From Holacanthus passer (Eukaryota > Chordata > Actinopteri > Pomacanthidae), in contig JAFREQ010000003.1 of assembly GCA_025331565.1 (NCBI GenBank), positions 124,001 through 188,000 of the forward strand: a stretch of DNA of 64,000 bases. Reading direction: 5' to 3'. The translations under genes and the position numbers were made by a program. Below, piece by piece: positions 38,215-49,500 of the stretch. The notes below the pieces were generated by a model. That model was not told the DNA's origin and did no database searches. It saw nothing but the letters and a program-made list of their open reading frames with translations. Within the stretch, counting starts at the first letter, position 1. Every line of letters starts with the position of its first letter.

Positions 38215-40288
38215 AAGGTGCAAGGTTAATTTATTTATCATCCTACAACACAGGGTTGTAAAAGAAATGCCACTTGTCGTCCCTTTATGCTACTCATAAA
38301 ACAACAATATAAAGGGATAAATGAATAATAAGTCAAATAGATAAACTATTATTTATGGTGGAGCGCACAGGATCAATTGAGTTTCAGCCTGAGGCCTGCT
38401 TTGTTAAAGCAAGTTTAATTATTTGAGTTTTTTACTTATACACCACACTCACATTTTTACCATCACACACCAAATATTCTCTCAAAATTGATTAAAGCCA
38501 GAGATTTTAAGAATGTATGAAGGCAACTTGTAAGTTTATTTTCAAAATTTGAAACCATATAGCCACAAAAAAAAAAATTGCGTCATGTCATTGACCCACA
38601 AATATTTACTCGAACCTTTTTCAAAGAGGGGCCTTTTTCAAGTAAGGGTCTTCCAAACCACATGCAAGTTTCTTATATGAATGCTCATAGAAGAAATAAA
38701 AGATGAATACCTTAAACAGATCTTAGCAAATCACTAATAACAAAATACCTGCATTTGCAAAATGCTGCTGACTCCTTCCTTTCATTTTGTGGTGGAAAAC
38801 TTCTGACAGCAAAGGAAAACTGGCCATGATGGTTCAAGTAGGTTATAGGTGTGTACACAAAGATTACACAGTGTGTCAACACTAGGAACAGATTTGATCT
38901 GGTCAAACTCACATACCCTCTCTAACCAAACTATACAGTTTGTCCAAAAAACCTAATACAGGTTAGTCATTGTCAGATTCCTAATTTTTTTGACAGTCAT
39001 TTTAATTATCAAAGCTACAATACATCCATGTGATATTTTTAATATGATAAGTACATTATTGAAAAGGAAATGTAATATATAGATCTTTAATAGGATAAAT
39101 GACACCCATCCCTCTGGTACGTCATCACAAAGGCATCTGTCAGCAAGATACCTAAACCCAAATTCCTCAGGAGCTACGATGTTTGGACAGCAGGACAACA
39201 GATGTTTTAAACTCAGACCACTTCAACTAGTAAATATCTGCAAAACCCATTAATAACATCACATTTTTACAGACAGTCCAGCATATACGTGCTCTGCCCT
39301 CTTCATTCTTGACATGGTGTTATGGTTGAATTTTGCGCCAAAGTAATGCAACAACAGAACCTTGCCATGAGCAAATACTTCCTCACTGCATCTGCAAGAA
39401 TTATGCAGAAACTGCAGCACAAAAAAGTGGCAGTATATTTTCATGCAATCACAAACTTATTTGACTATCTTATTAATGAATTGTTTTAGGCATCAGATAT
39501 CACGACACCTCAAAACAAATGCATCTTTCCATTTACAGCTGTCACCTCAGCAAACAGCATGTGTACATTCATTCAAATCTGTTACAACTAGAGCTGTTCT
39601 TTACTTTTGAGATTCCCCATAACTGAAAACTTTACATCCCCCTAAAAGCTCATCTTTATATTTTTGGCTATTGTGCTTACATAACTTCCTGTCACATCCC
39701 AGGCTGTTCGATATCTGTGTTGTTTTTAGTAGCCTGGCTTTCAACATGGTGCAGGACTTTGGTCTTTACATGAAGTGACTTGACTAAGAGAGACACACTC
39801 ATTGTAAAACCAATCATTTTTCCTTTTGACACTATCAACCCTCCAAGCAGCACTGCTTAAGAAGGATGCTGCTTGGCTTTTCTAATTCAAGTCAATCTTC
39901 AAACTGAAAATACAGAGATCACCATTAGTCCCTGATGTATCTGAAACATATTGTAAAGACTAATCTGGGAGGCTATTCCAGCTAAACCAGAGAAACAAAC
40001 ACCCACATAAATTTTTGTATGTATACTGCATTTTGCAACATTCAATTCGGAAGGTTTTATTTTCAAAGAAGACTTTATTTATTTTGCATCAGTTCATTTT
40101 AAATAACTAACAATGAACTCTCTTTAAATATTACATGAGCTGCATATGAGTTTCAGATAAAACTCACATGCAACAAATAAACATCATCAAACATGTGAGC
40201 TGTATATTAACCTTGAAAGGATTCTTTTTTTTTTATCCTTTTCATTCAGTGTGAGCTAGAGCCCTCTAGTGTTCAGCCCATTGCAAAC

Positions 40289-40294
40289 TTTATT
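40289..40294 (-). terminator. akr1d1 polyadenylation signal AATAAA
   Basis: The plus strand reads TTTATT, so the minus strand carries a canonical AATAAA about 95 bases after the stop codon. A second possible signal lies at about 40075-40083. Which one is used cannot be told from the sequence. Confidence 0.45.
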
Positions 40295-40387
40295 GGTGGA
40301 ATAAAGATGCTGAAGAGAGTTAAGAGTCCATGTTTTGCTTTCTAGTTATGGGCATGAAAAGCTTAAGTCATGCACAGAAAATGAAAA

Positions 40388-43300
40388 TTAATATTCATCA
40401 TGAAATGGGTACTCTGGGTGGTCACTCCACCTGCAAAACAAAAAAAGTGAAAGACTTATTAGTCTTTTTTGCATTATGCATTAAAACAACACACTGCATT
40501 ATAATACAAACTACAACCAACAATTTTACATAAAGACTAGTTACATTATTAGATTCAACTCACTATTATATTTTCCTGTCAAAGCTTATACTCACATCAG
40601 CAGCTCCACAAAACGAATATTTTTGTTCAGCGCTTCAATGGCTTTCATTTCTTCTTCAGTGAGTGAAAAATCAAATATCTGGAAAAAAAAGATATGATTT
40701 GTCTTGAGTGAAATGATTAAAATTCATAAATGTTGTATAACACAGGAATTTTGTGGCCATAATTTATGTCTTCACATTATACACGCTGTAGCATTTTGGT
40801 AAATCTACCTGGAAGTTGTGTTTGATCCTCTCGGGGCTGAAGCTCTTGGGGATCACTACGACTCCTCTCTGGACGTTGAAGCGCAGAGCCACCTGGGCAC
40901 TGCTCTTGTTGTACTTCTTCCCGATGGATACAAGCAGCTCGTCCTCCAGCAGGGGAGGACACTTCACATTCACCCTGAATCAGAGACAGAAGAAAATAAT
41001 GTTGTAACACTCTTTGTTTCTCTCCTCCTGATGGATCAAGTAAGCCTGAGAGAAGGCGAGGTGGAGGGATGGGCTGGCACATAGTCAGACTCTTGAAAAA
41101 ATTCCTCATTGCATCCTAGAGATTTTAGATTTTAGTGTCATCTGACGTCAAAAATACTATTTGACCTGACCAGGCTTGGGGTGTCGTAGAGTTTTTTTTT
41201 CACAATACTAGGTGGAAGAAAACATTACAAAGCACCAGCTGTCAAAAACAAATATCTCTATATTAATATTATATATTAATATTAATATCAACCTACATAC
41301 CAGGATGCATCTCTGGAGGAGCCAATTGGGCAGTAGCCAACAATCACAATGTCATGTTGACGACAGAACTCCAGAAGCTTGGGTTGTGTGAAATATGGAT
41401 GGCATTCAACCTACAGGGAAGTAAGAGAAAAACACATAATTGGCCCAAAGTGGTGGGACTTTACATTAGTGCAATGTGCTCTGACTAAACCTGAGTGGAA
41501 GGGAAAGAAAGATGGTCTCTGACTCCTTTGTGACAAGGAGTTTCATCCAAGTCTGTTAAGTATTAAGCAACACAAAGAATACACAGCTATACTGCATCAT
41601 CTAGTCAAACTTGTGGGAATGTGTCTCCCAAGAAAATTACATAAATAACAAAATACATAATTGGACCAAGTGAGGACAGATGAAACTGCTTCAAGTCATT
41701 TCACCAAGTGACAGTAAATCCTTTCATCAAGTGACTGTAACTAGCTCATAGATTTATTGTCAAGCTGTCAGTTTATTTCCAACCTTCATGTTAATAGCCT
41801 GTAATACCACTGTATACTCTACTATACTACATAGACTATGCTTTTTCTGATGTCAGTGTGGGTCTGCAGAGACAAGGTGGGGTCACCTGGTTGGACACGG
41901 GTTTGTGTTTGAGGCCGGGTTTATTCAGCAGCAGCTCCAGCTGCCTGCGGTTGAAGTTGGAGACTCCCAGAGATTTAACCAGCCCTGCGTCTTTGCAAGC
42001 CTCTAAAGCCTGTTGAGAAGAAAAGATTTACATCCTCTCAGAGACTGATAGTGATTATCTTTACAGACCAGTGGAGAAAAATATAAAACACAGTGGTGAG
42101 GAAAAAAACAGATCTTTGAACGCAGCTTTATGACGCTGTCCTTGACAGTTTCTAAAGCTGCAGAAGAGAATGTTCTGGCATCAACATTCAAGCGCGAAGG
42201 AATGTCACAGGCCCCTTTGAAAGTGCTTTATGGCGATTTGTTATGTTATTGTTATTACTTTTTCTCAGAAGACATTCATGACATTACAGAACATTACACA
42301 CATGAATAAATGCACACAAAAGAAATATCAGATCCTTGAAGTTGGAAAAGGGGCAACCATATATGCACACTTGACTTAACATGAAATGACACTGCAAATG
42401 CATGCAATTAATATTACCATTATGAAGGCTCTTTTCCCCCTGTCCAACCCCACTAACCTAAATTAATTTACACTTTATAACTGTTTGGACTATTTGTTTC
42501 TCTTGTAAACATGTGAAACAAAAGTAAAACAGAAAAATAGATGTGATGAATCCAGACATTACGGACAACAAAAAGGAGAAGAGCAAAGTCCTCAAATAGA
42601 AGGACCATCTATTTTGAACTCAAGTGAACTCACCTCCCATGTTGCACACAGGTCAGTGTGGTGGTAGATGTATTTTCCATCCTGGTCTTTTGGATAGAAC
42701 TCATTTCCAGGCTACAATGTAAGCACATATCAATAATCCTGTGCTGGTATGATCTGGTCATGGTGATGCTGAATATTGTACAGAGGTGTGAAGGTGTTGA
42801 GGTGCAGGTGGCTTCAACCATTTTGGTTAATTTCACAAGTCACAAATGTCTGTCTAAGACCAGAACACTTTCACCAACAGTAAACACAATCCAATCTTAA
42901 TCAAACATACCCCTGAATGTCTCCTGAAACCTGGACTGAAAAAAGACAATTGCAGGACCAACTACTACAAAGTACTACTAAGCGTTTTTAAATCAATTTC
43001 AAATCTACTTTCAAGTATTTTTTTTTTTTTTAAAGTTAGTTGACAATTTTCTTTTTCAAAAGTCCAGCTACATTCCACACATTTATTATGCAGCTACCAG
43101 GCAGAAATTCTGCAGAATTGTCTTTGTGCATATTTTATATATAAAAAAACTTAACCATATCTTAGATTGTAAACAGTCATGAGGATATATTATTTCTACT
43201 CTTTCTTTGATTTCAAATAATTCAAATCAACACAAAAGTAACTTCTTACTTCAAACCATCCTGTTTGACTGGAAAACTCGATAAGAGCCTGATTTAAAGT

Positions 43301-44172
43301 AAACATTATCTCTGTGACAAGTTCAACGTTCAGACACTAGATGACTGGCTGATAAGTAAACTGCTGTCTTCATGTGTATTGTGTAGACACCTTGAAGGCC
43401 ATAGGAAGTTCAACGATGTAAAGATCCACATAGTCTAGTTTCAAGGTTTTCAGTGTCCTCTCCAAGGTCGGTCTCACCAGCTCTGGTGGGTGGAAGGTGT
43501 TCCAGAGCTGAGGAAGATAACACAGAACCACTTTAAAAAAATAAATAAAAATGAAATTAAGATGGAGCAAACACATGTTCTGCTTTTGTTTATTGTGCTC
43601 AAATGTCCAATGCCTTCAGAATAAAATAATGAATTCATAATAATAAATGACATTACTTGATACATAACAAAATCTTTTACCTTTCCACAATAAAAGATGT
43701 CCTCTCTTCTCACGGTTCCATCAGCAATCTTCTCTCTGATGGCTTGACCCACTTCGTGCTCATTGAAATACACCAATGCTCCATCAAAGTGCCTGTAACC
43801 CACATCTATGGCCAGCTTGACACACTCAAGTGCAGTGCCTTTGGGCGTCTGTTGGAAATCCACAGAAAATGTACATAATATTTGACCTGGTTTTGATTAA
43901 GTTGTGCAGCAGTTTTGTGGAAATATCCTTTTCTGTTCCACATTTTACAGCGACATCTAAAACGCCTGTTAATGTTTATCCAATCACTGCAGGCGATAAA
44001 CACCGGCACTCCTACATTACGGAGATTAACAAGTTGAGCTCACCTGCAAATCTAGAAACACACATTATGCTCCTCTCACCGTTCGAGGGTCCCCATAGGT
44101 GCCCAGTCCCAGCAATGGGATCTGGTTCCCATCACTGAGAGGGACACTGTGGCTCCGTGCAGTCAGATTCAT
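40388..44172 (-). CDS. akr1d1: akr1d1, steroid 5-beta-reductase (nine exons, complete)
   Basis: This cytosolic NADPH-dependent aldo-keto reductase reduces the 4,5 double bond of 3-keto-4-ene steroids to the 5-beta form, a step in bile-acid synthesis and steroid hormone clearance. Exons are 44080-44172, 43681-43848, 43391-43507, 42634-42711, 41887-42009, 41301-41410, 40809-40974, 40596-40678 and 40388-40430, all GT-AG, giving 326 residues, the same length as human AKR1D1. Asp53, Tyr58 and Lys87 of the catalytic tetrad are present. Residue 120 is Glu (LYIVELPMAFK), the signature of 5-beta-reductases, where other aldo-keto reductases have His. The C-terminus HPEYPFHDEY equals the human one. The gene is head to head with trim24, and human AKR1D1 and TRIM24 are also close on 7q33-34. 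Confidence 0.96.
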
Positions 44173-45177
44173 GTGTGTGAATATGTGGATAAACTGAACT
44201 GCTCTCTAGACTAACTAATAAGTAATTTATTGAATGACTGTGAACCTTGAACCCTGGCGCTTTAACCACCACACACTTGTGCGAGTGGCATGTGCAGACA
44301 AAGTCAAACGCAAACAGGCGGACAGAGACGACTCAGTGACATTACATGGTTTTTCTCACTTGTGGGACAAAGGGTTATTTCTACCAGGAGGCTGAAATGT
44401 TTACTCCCATTTCATAATCTCATGCACATATTATCCAGCTTTTCAACATTGTGTTATAGGGCTAAATAGGCATGTTATGTTTATTATTGCTGTTATTATA
44501 ACAATATACATAATTGAAAGCAGAGCCAAAATAATTAAACTCCATGTTTTTATCAACAAAGTCTAAATCGATGATGTTAACAAACTGAGTGATTATCACA
44601 AAAAATCATATCCAGTCAATCATACTGTTGTGTGTTAATTGTGATATGCAAATACAATGCCAATAAATTTGTAATAAATGGAATTTAAAATGATTCAGTA
44701 ATAGTTAGTTTAACCATCTATAGGCATACACGCATACAATGATATAAATCATTATTTTTAAAGAAACTATTAATTAATGACTTTTAAAGAATATCAAAGT
44801 TTTAAAGGAAGTATTTTTTTGACCACGTACTATAAACTTATTTTAGTAGTGTTGATGCCATCCAGCTCCCAGTGATCACTAACTACAGGATTTAGGTCAA
44901 ATGTCAAATGTAATGCAGTGAAGAGTAACATTACCAGAAGTGTAACGCAGTACAACCTGACTAATTATATACAGTAATGATTTTTATTTTAAAGAACTTA
45001 GCTGGTTAGTAAGACACAAACTTTCAGAGTCACAAACATGAGCCTTTGTCAAACATGAGTGTCAGTGTTTTTCCACCCTTGCATGAAAACAATGCCAAGT
45101 GGGACAATACATTACAAAGCACCAGCTGTCAACAACCTTTGCTTAAAGATACCACATATCTCTTATAACCTACATAC

Positions 45178-45284
45178 CAGGTTGAGTCACTGGAGGAGCC
45201 AACTGGGCAGTAGCCAACAATCACAATGTCATGCTGACGACAGTACAGAAGTTTGGGTTGTGTGAAAAATGGATGGCATTCAAC
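45178..45284 (-). pseudogene. Orphan copy of akr1d1 exon 6
   Basis: This copy is nearly identical to akr1d1 exon 6 (41301-41410) and lies about 1 kb upstream of the akr1d1 start codon, on the same strand. It keeps the acceptor (ctgtag|gttgaatgcc), the donor (gtatgtagg) and an open frame (VECHPFFTQPKLL...). One in-frame three-base deletion removes a residue in the LEFCRQHD region, giving LYCRQHD, and a few substitutions are present. Flanking intron sequence is also copied (45085-45660 against 41200-41840). No other akr1d1 exon copy is seen nearby, so this is a fragment of a lost tandem paralogue, or possibly an exon captured upstream of the gene. Confidence 0.85.
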
Positions 45285-45375
45285 CTACAGGGAAGTAAGA
45301 GGAAAATACACAATTGGCCCAAAGTGATGGGACATTACATCAAAGCTCTTACTAGGTGATATAAACTCTGTTAAG

Positions 45376-46200
45376 CATTAAGTAACGTAAAGAATACACA
45401 GCTATACTGCACCATCTACTCAAACTTGTTGCAATGTGGAAATGTTTGCATTCACCAAGACAATTAAATGAATAATAGATTTATAAGTGGATCAACTGAG
45501 GACAGATTAAGATGAAACTGCTTCAAGTCCTTTCATCAAGTGACAGTAAATCCTTTCATCAAGTGAGTTATTAACTCACAGATTTATTGTCAAGCTGTCA
45601 GTTTAATTGTTTGGCATGTGCAGCAATACCTTCATTCGTTAGTTAACAACCATATACTGTGCTGTAGCTACATGTTTTCTGATGTGAGTGAAAGAAAGCT
45701 TGTCTGTGACTACTTTGTGACCAGGAGTATTAACCCAGAGAATACACAGCTATACTACATCATCGACTCAGACTTGGTGCAATGTGGGAATGTTTGCACT
45801 CACACAAGAAAACGAAATGAGCAATAGATTTATAAATGGACCAAGAAAAAGTTGAAACCACTTCCAGTCCTTTCACCCACTGATGACAAATCCTTTCATC
45901 AAGTAACTAATTAGCTCACAGATTTATTGTCAAGCTGATAATTTACAATAGCCCTAAAGTAAGAAAAGCTCAGCAATACCTTCATGTTAATACCACAGTA
46001 TACTGTGATATACTACTGTACTACACAGACTGTTGATGTTTTTTCTGATGTTAGTGAAACATGGTGTTAAGTATGGATCATACTACATAAACAACCCAGA
46101 GAATACACAGCTCTACCGCATCATCTACTCAAACCTGTTGCAACGTGTCAGTGTTTACGTTCACCCGAGAAAACGAACTGTAACAGCTTTATAAACGATG
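45376..46200. repeat. Three diverged tandem units derived from akr1d1 intron 5
   Basis: Units begin near 45376, 45700 and 46060. Each contains agaatacacagctatactgc-like sequence (45396, 45741, 46104; source 41578). The first two also share tcctttcatcaagt and cagatttattgtcaagctg (source 41717-41775). Unit length is about 320-360 bases; the last is truncated against the trim24 promoter region. The units are diverged, so the duplications are old. Confidence 0.8.
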
Positions 46201-46229
46201 GAGTTCTGACAGTTGCGTCCTCAGTCCCT

Positions 46230-46581
46230 CGGTCTGTGTCCATGTTTGTTTGACCCCACCCCTCTCGTGCCGCAACGAGCGCGTGCGGTGCAATTTGAGC
46301 ATCATCTGCGGCACGCGAGCGCGCGGCAGCCTCACGCGGAGGGTTTGGGATTTTACCTTTTTGTGCAGCAGGTTTGAGCTCGAGTCGATTTCATTCAACA
46401 TGTGAGCAGAATTATTATTAGCATTATTATTATTGCAGAGCTATTAACGGCGCTGTGTTGAGTGAGGAGGAGGACGCAGGTGAGAGAAGATGCTCCTTTC
46501 TTGAAGATGCCTCTGCTCACCTGTGCGCGTGCATCCTGCGTGCAAACACAAATAAAGCATTAAAGGATATTAAGTGCACAC
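46230..46581 (+). promoter_or_regulatory. trim24 CpG-rich promoter and 5' UTR
   Basis: CG content rises sharply from about 46255 (ccgcaacgagcgcgtgcggt, then gcacgcgagcgcgcgg) and stays high into coding exon 1. This fits a CpG-island promoter. No TATA box is evident. The last intron-derived tandem unit ends at about its left edge. Confidence 0.6.
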
Positions 46582-49500
46582 ATGGACGGACGCGGGGACA
46601 AACGGGAGGACGCCGCTGTCTTCGTCGTCGGTAACGAAGCCGAGAGCATGCCGGTGCACGAGGAGAAGAAGTCCGGCGCGAGCGGCCACAATCACCTGGA
46701 CACGTGCCCCGTTTGCCAGCTCAACTTCCACAGTCGCGAGCCCAAACTTCTGCCGTGTCTGCACTCTTTCTGCAAGAGGTGTTTGCCTTCGCCTTCGAGG
46801 AATTTGGCCACGACGGAGCCTCCGAACTCCCACGATGACAGGGCGACCAAACCACGTGAGTCAGTGTGTTTACAAACAACGAGCGGGGATCGATTATCGA
46901 GCGTGGATCGATTCCTTCCATGCAGAAAAAAAATAAAAATCAAAGGCTCTATAAGGATGATGCGTTTGAGTGCATGCATTTTACGCATCAACATCTGGTG
47001 TCACATCTGGATCCAGTGTTGACGTAGATGTGTGTTCCTGTTGTTTCAGTCAATGTGATCCGCTGCCCGGTGTGCAGGCAGGAGTGTATGGAGGTGGATG
47101 TGATGGAGAACGTGTTTGTGAAGGACTCAGTTGAGGCTCCCAGCAGCACAGTGGAGAGGACAGTCCGGGTCAGTCCCAAGATATATGTTACCATATGGGG
47201 GCAGCCCTGTTATTAGTATTTACTCTCATGCCTATGATATTCTTATCAATCCCCAATTTAATTTGCATTGATCAAACACCTCTTCTCACCTGCCTCTGAT
47301 GCTTCTCTCTCCACCTGCAGCTCTGTATGACCTGTGATGACAACACCGAAGCAGCAGGGTTTTGTGTGAACTGTGTGGAGTACCTCTGTGCCACCTGTGT
47401 GGAAGCCCACCAAAGAGTCAAATTCACCAGAGACCACACCATCAGACAGAAGGCAGAGGCATCACAAGGTGTCCTCATCTCGTTTTTTTTTTTTTTTAAA
47501 TTCTGTGAAAGGCTTGTGGTGGTATTATTATTACATCAAACAGCAATTATAGCTCAGTGCAGCAGGTGTCACACTTTGCTCTATGTTTACTGCAGATTTT
47601 TTTTCATTCAGTGTAAGAGTTTATGGGGGTAAATGCATCAGTTGAATGAAATCACCTGTGAGATTTTGCCACTTGGTTTTGTAGCAATATTTTACACTTC
47701 TTCTGCTTCTTCACTTCTATCATAGCCCAAATAATAAATACACATTTTACATAGAAAGCTCTCAACCTATCCAGTTTTCAAGCACTTTTGTGTTCGTGTG
47801 TGCAAATGAAACCTTCTCACTCAGTTAAAAAATGGGACATGTTTGGAATCGCTCATTAAGTGCAGCAGAATTGAAATTAAGTAAAAACATTTAGATGCAT
47901 TGTTTGAAAAGAAGAATGGCAATTATTTGCCATTTGGCAGGAACCAACTCAGACAGTAACAACTCCTGATATAACTATAATGTTTGTTAAAAACTGCCAG
48001 CTTCCTAACTATTTAAGCCTATATTGGAAAATATTCTGTACGCTGTACTCATACATGCATTCAGTGAAATAACAGACAGTTACAGTAAACATTAGCTTGA
48101 GCTCTACGGTCTATGACACAGAGCCCAGACAACGATTGTCATGTACCCAGAGTGAAAGGCCCAGTGATGAACCTCTGTTTTGTAGAGGTCCACGGTGTGT
48201 CGACTCAGAGGCCGATGTTCTGTGACGTCCACAAACAAGAGCCGCTGAAGCTGTTCTGTGAGACCTGTGACCTGCTCACCTGTCGCGACTGCCAGCTAGT
48301 CAAGCACAAGGACCACAAGTACACTCACAATTTACAATATAACATAATGTAGTTATGCAAAAGTTCATAAACCTGTGTATACATTTCAGTTTTGTTTGAC
48401 ATTGCAATTGTGATAAATTAAACTGACATATTATGTATATTATTACCATACTATTATTGTGTACTCTGCAGAAGTGTCACTGATGCCCTGTTAGTTTTAG
48501 GAGTGCCACTGTATAGCCCATCATCCATATCACTCAGTGGTGGAGAGAAAGGGATTAAATTACAGAGCAGCAGAGCAGTAATACTATATAATCAGTGTTT
48601 ATGTTGTATCCACTGACTTAATGTTCTTTTGGATTAGTTACCAGTTCCTCGAGGATGCTTATAAAAACCACAAACAGCACATGGAGAGCATGACCCATCA
48701 GCTGCAGGAGAAAAGGAAAGTGATTGAGGAGGTTTCAAAATCCATAAACAATGGGTATGTATTTCCACATACCACAAGATTACATATGTCAAGAATGCAA
48801 AATGTAAGCAAAAGTTGAAGCGCTCATTGTTTAGAGCTCTTTAGACAAAACCATTTTGCTCTTCTATATGACCCTCAAATCTCATGAAGAAGAACCAAAA
48901 CATATGTCCATTAATACAAATGTGTTCTGAAATATGTGCGGTTAGATTTTGCATATAATTTGTCAAATTTGAATACTTACTGATCACAATGTGTTTTCCA
49001 GGCTTCTTCAGGTTGATCAGAACCGCTCGTCTGTTTACAATGAAATAAAGAAATCCATCTGCAGTTTGATTCTCGAGATAAACAAGAAGGGCAAGATGCT
49101 AATTAATCAACTTGAGGTATGACAATAAATTTTGACCATTTTACAGATATAACCAAACAATGTTCTTTATTAGATTTAGCACATGCTGCAGACCTGTAAC
49201 TGGCTGTGGTGTTGATTCCAGTTCTTGTTTTCAAGCTAAGTTGACAGTTTTACCCTGAGGCCCAGAGCGCATCCCCTCAAGCCATTTGAATACTGCAGAT
49301 GTTCACTTATTCATGTTTTCCAGGCTGTTACAAAGGATCATGAGAGCGTCTTGCGAAAGCAACAGGAGGACATTGGCTATCTGTCCAGACACCTGGACCA
49401 TGTCATCAACTTCACCAAATGGGCCACGGCCAGGAACGGGGGCACGGCCCTCTTGTACTGTAAACGTTTGGTAAGGCCTGTCTCATCATTCATCCACTCA

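Larger units (their letters stand above)
35861..40288. other. Intergenic stretch between slc6a13 promoter and akr1d1 3' end
   Basis: No gene is supported here. It contains the GT microsatellite (38162-38212) and a probable dispersed repeat (37425-37630). The remainder is AT-rich with no recognisable element. Confidence 0.6.

Noticed and set aside
46570..46994. Minus-strand open frames opposite trim24 exon 1
   Set aside because: They mirror the GC-rich RING-coding exon, which is clearly the real coding strand.
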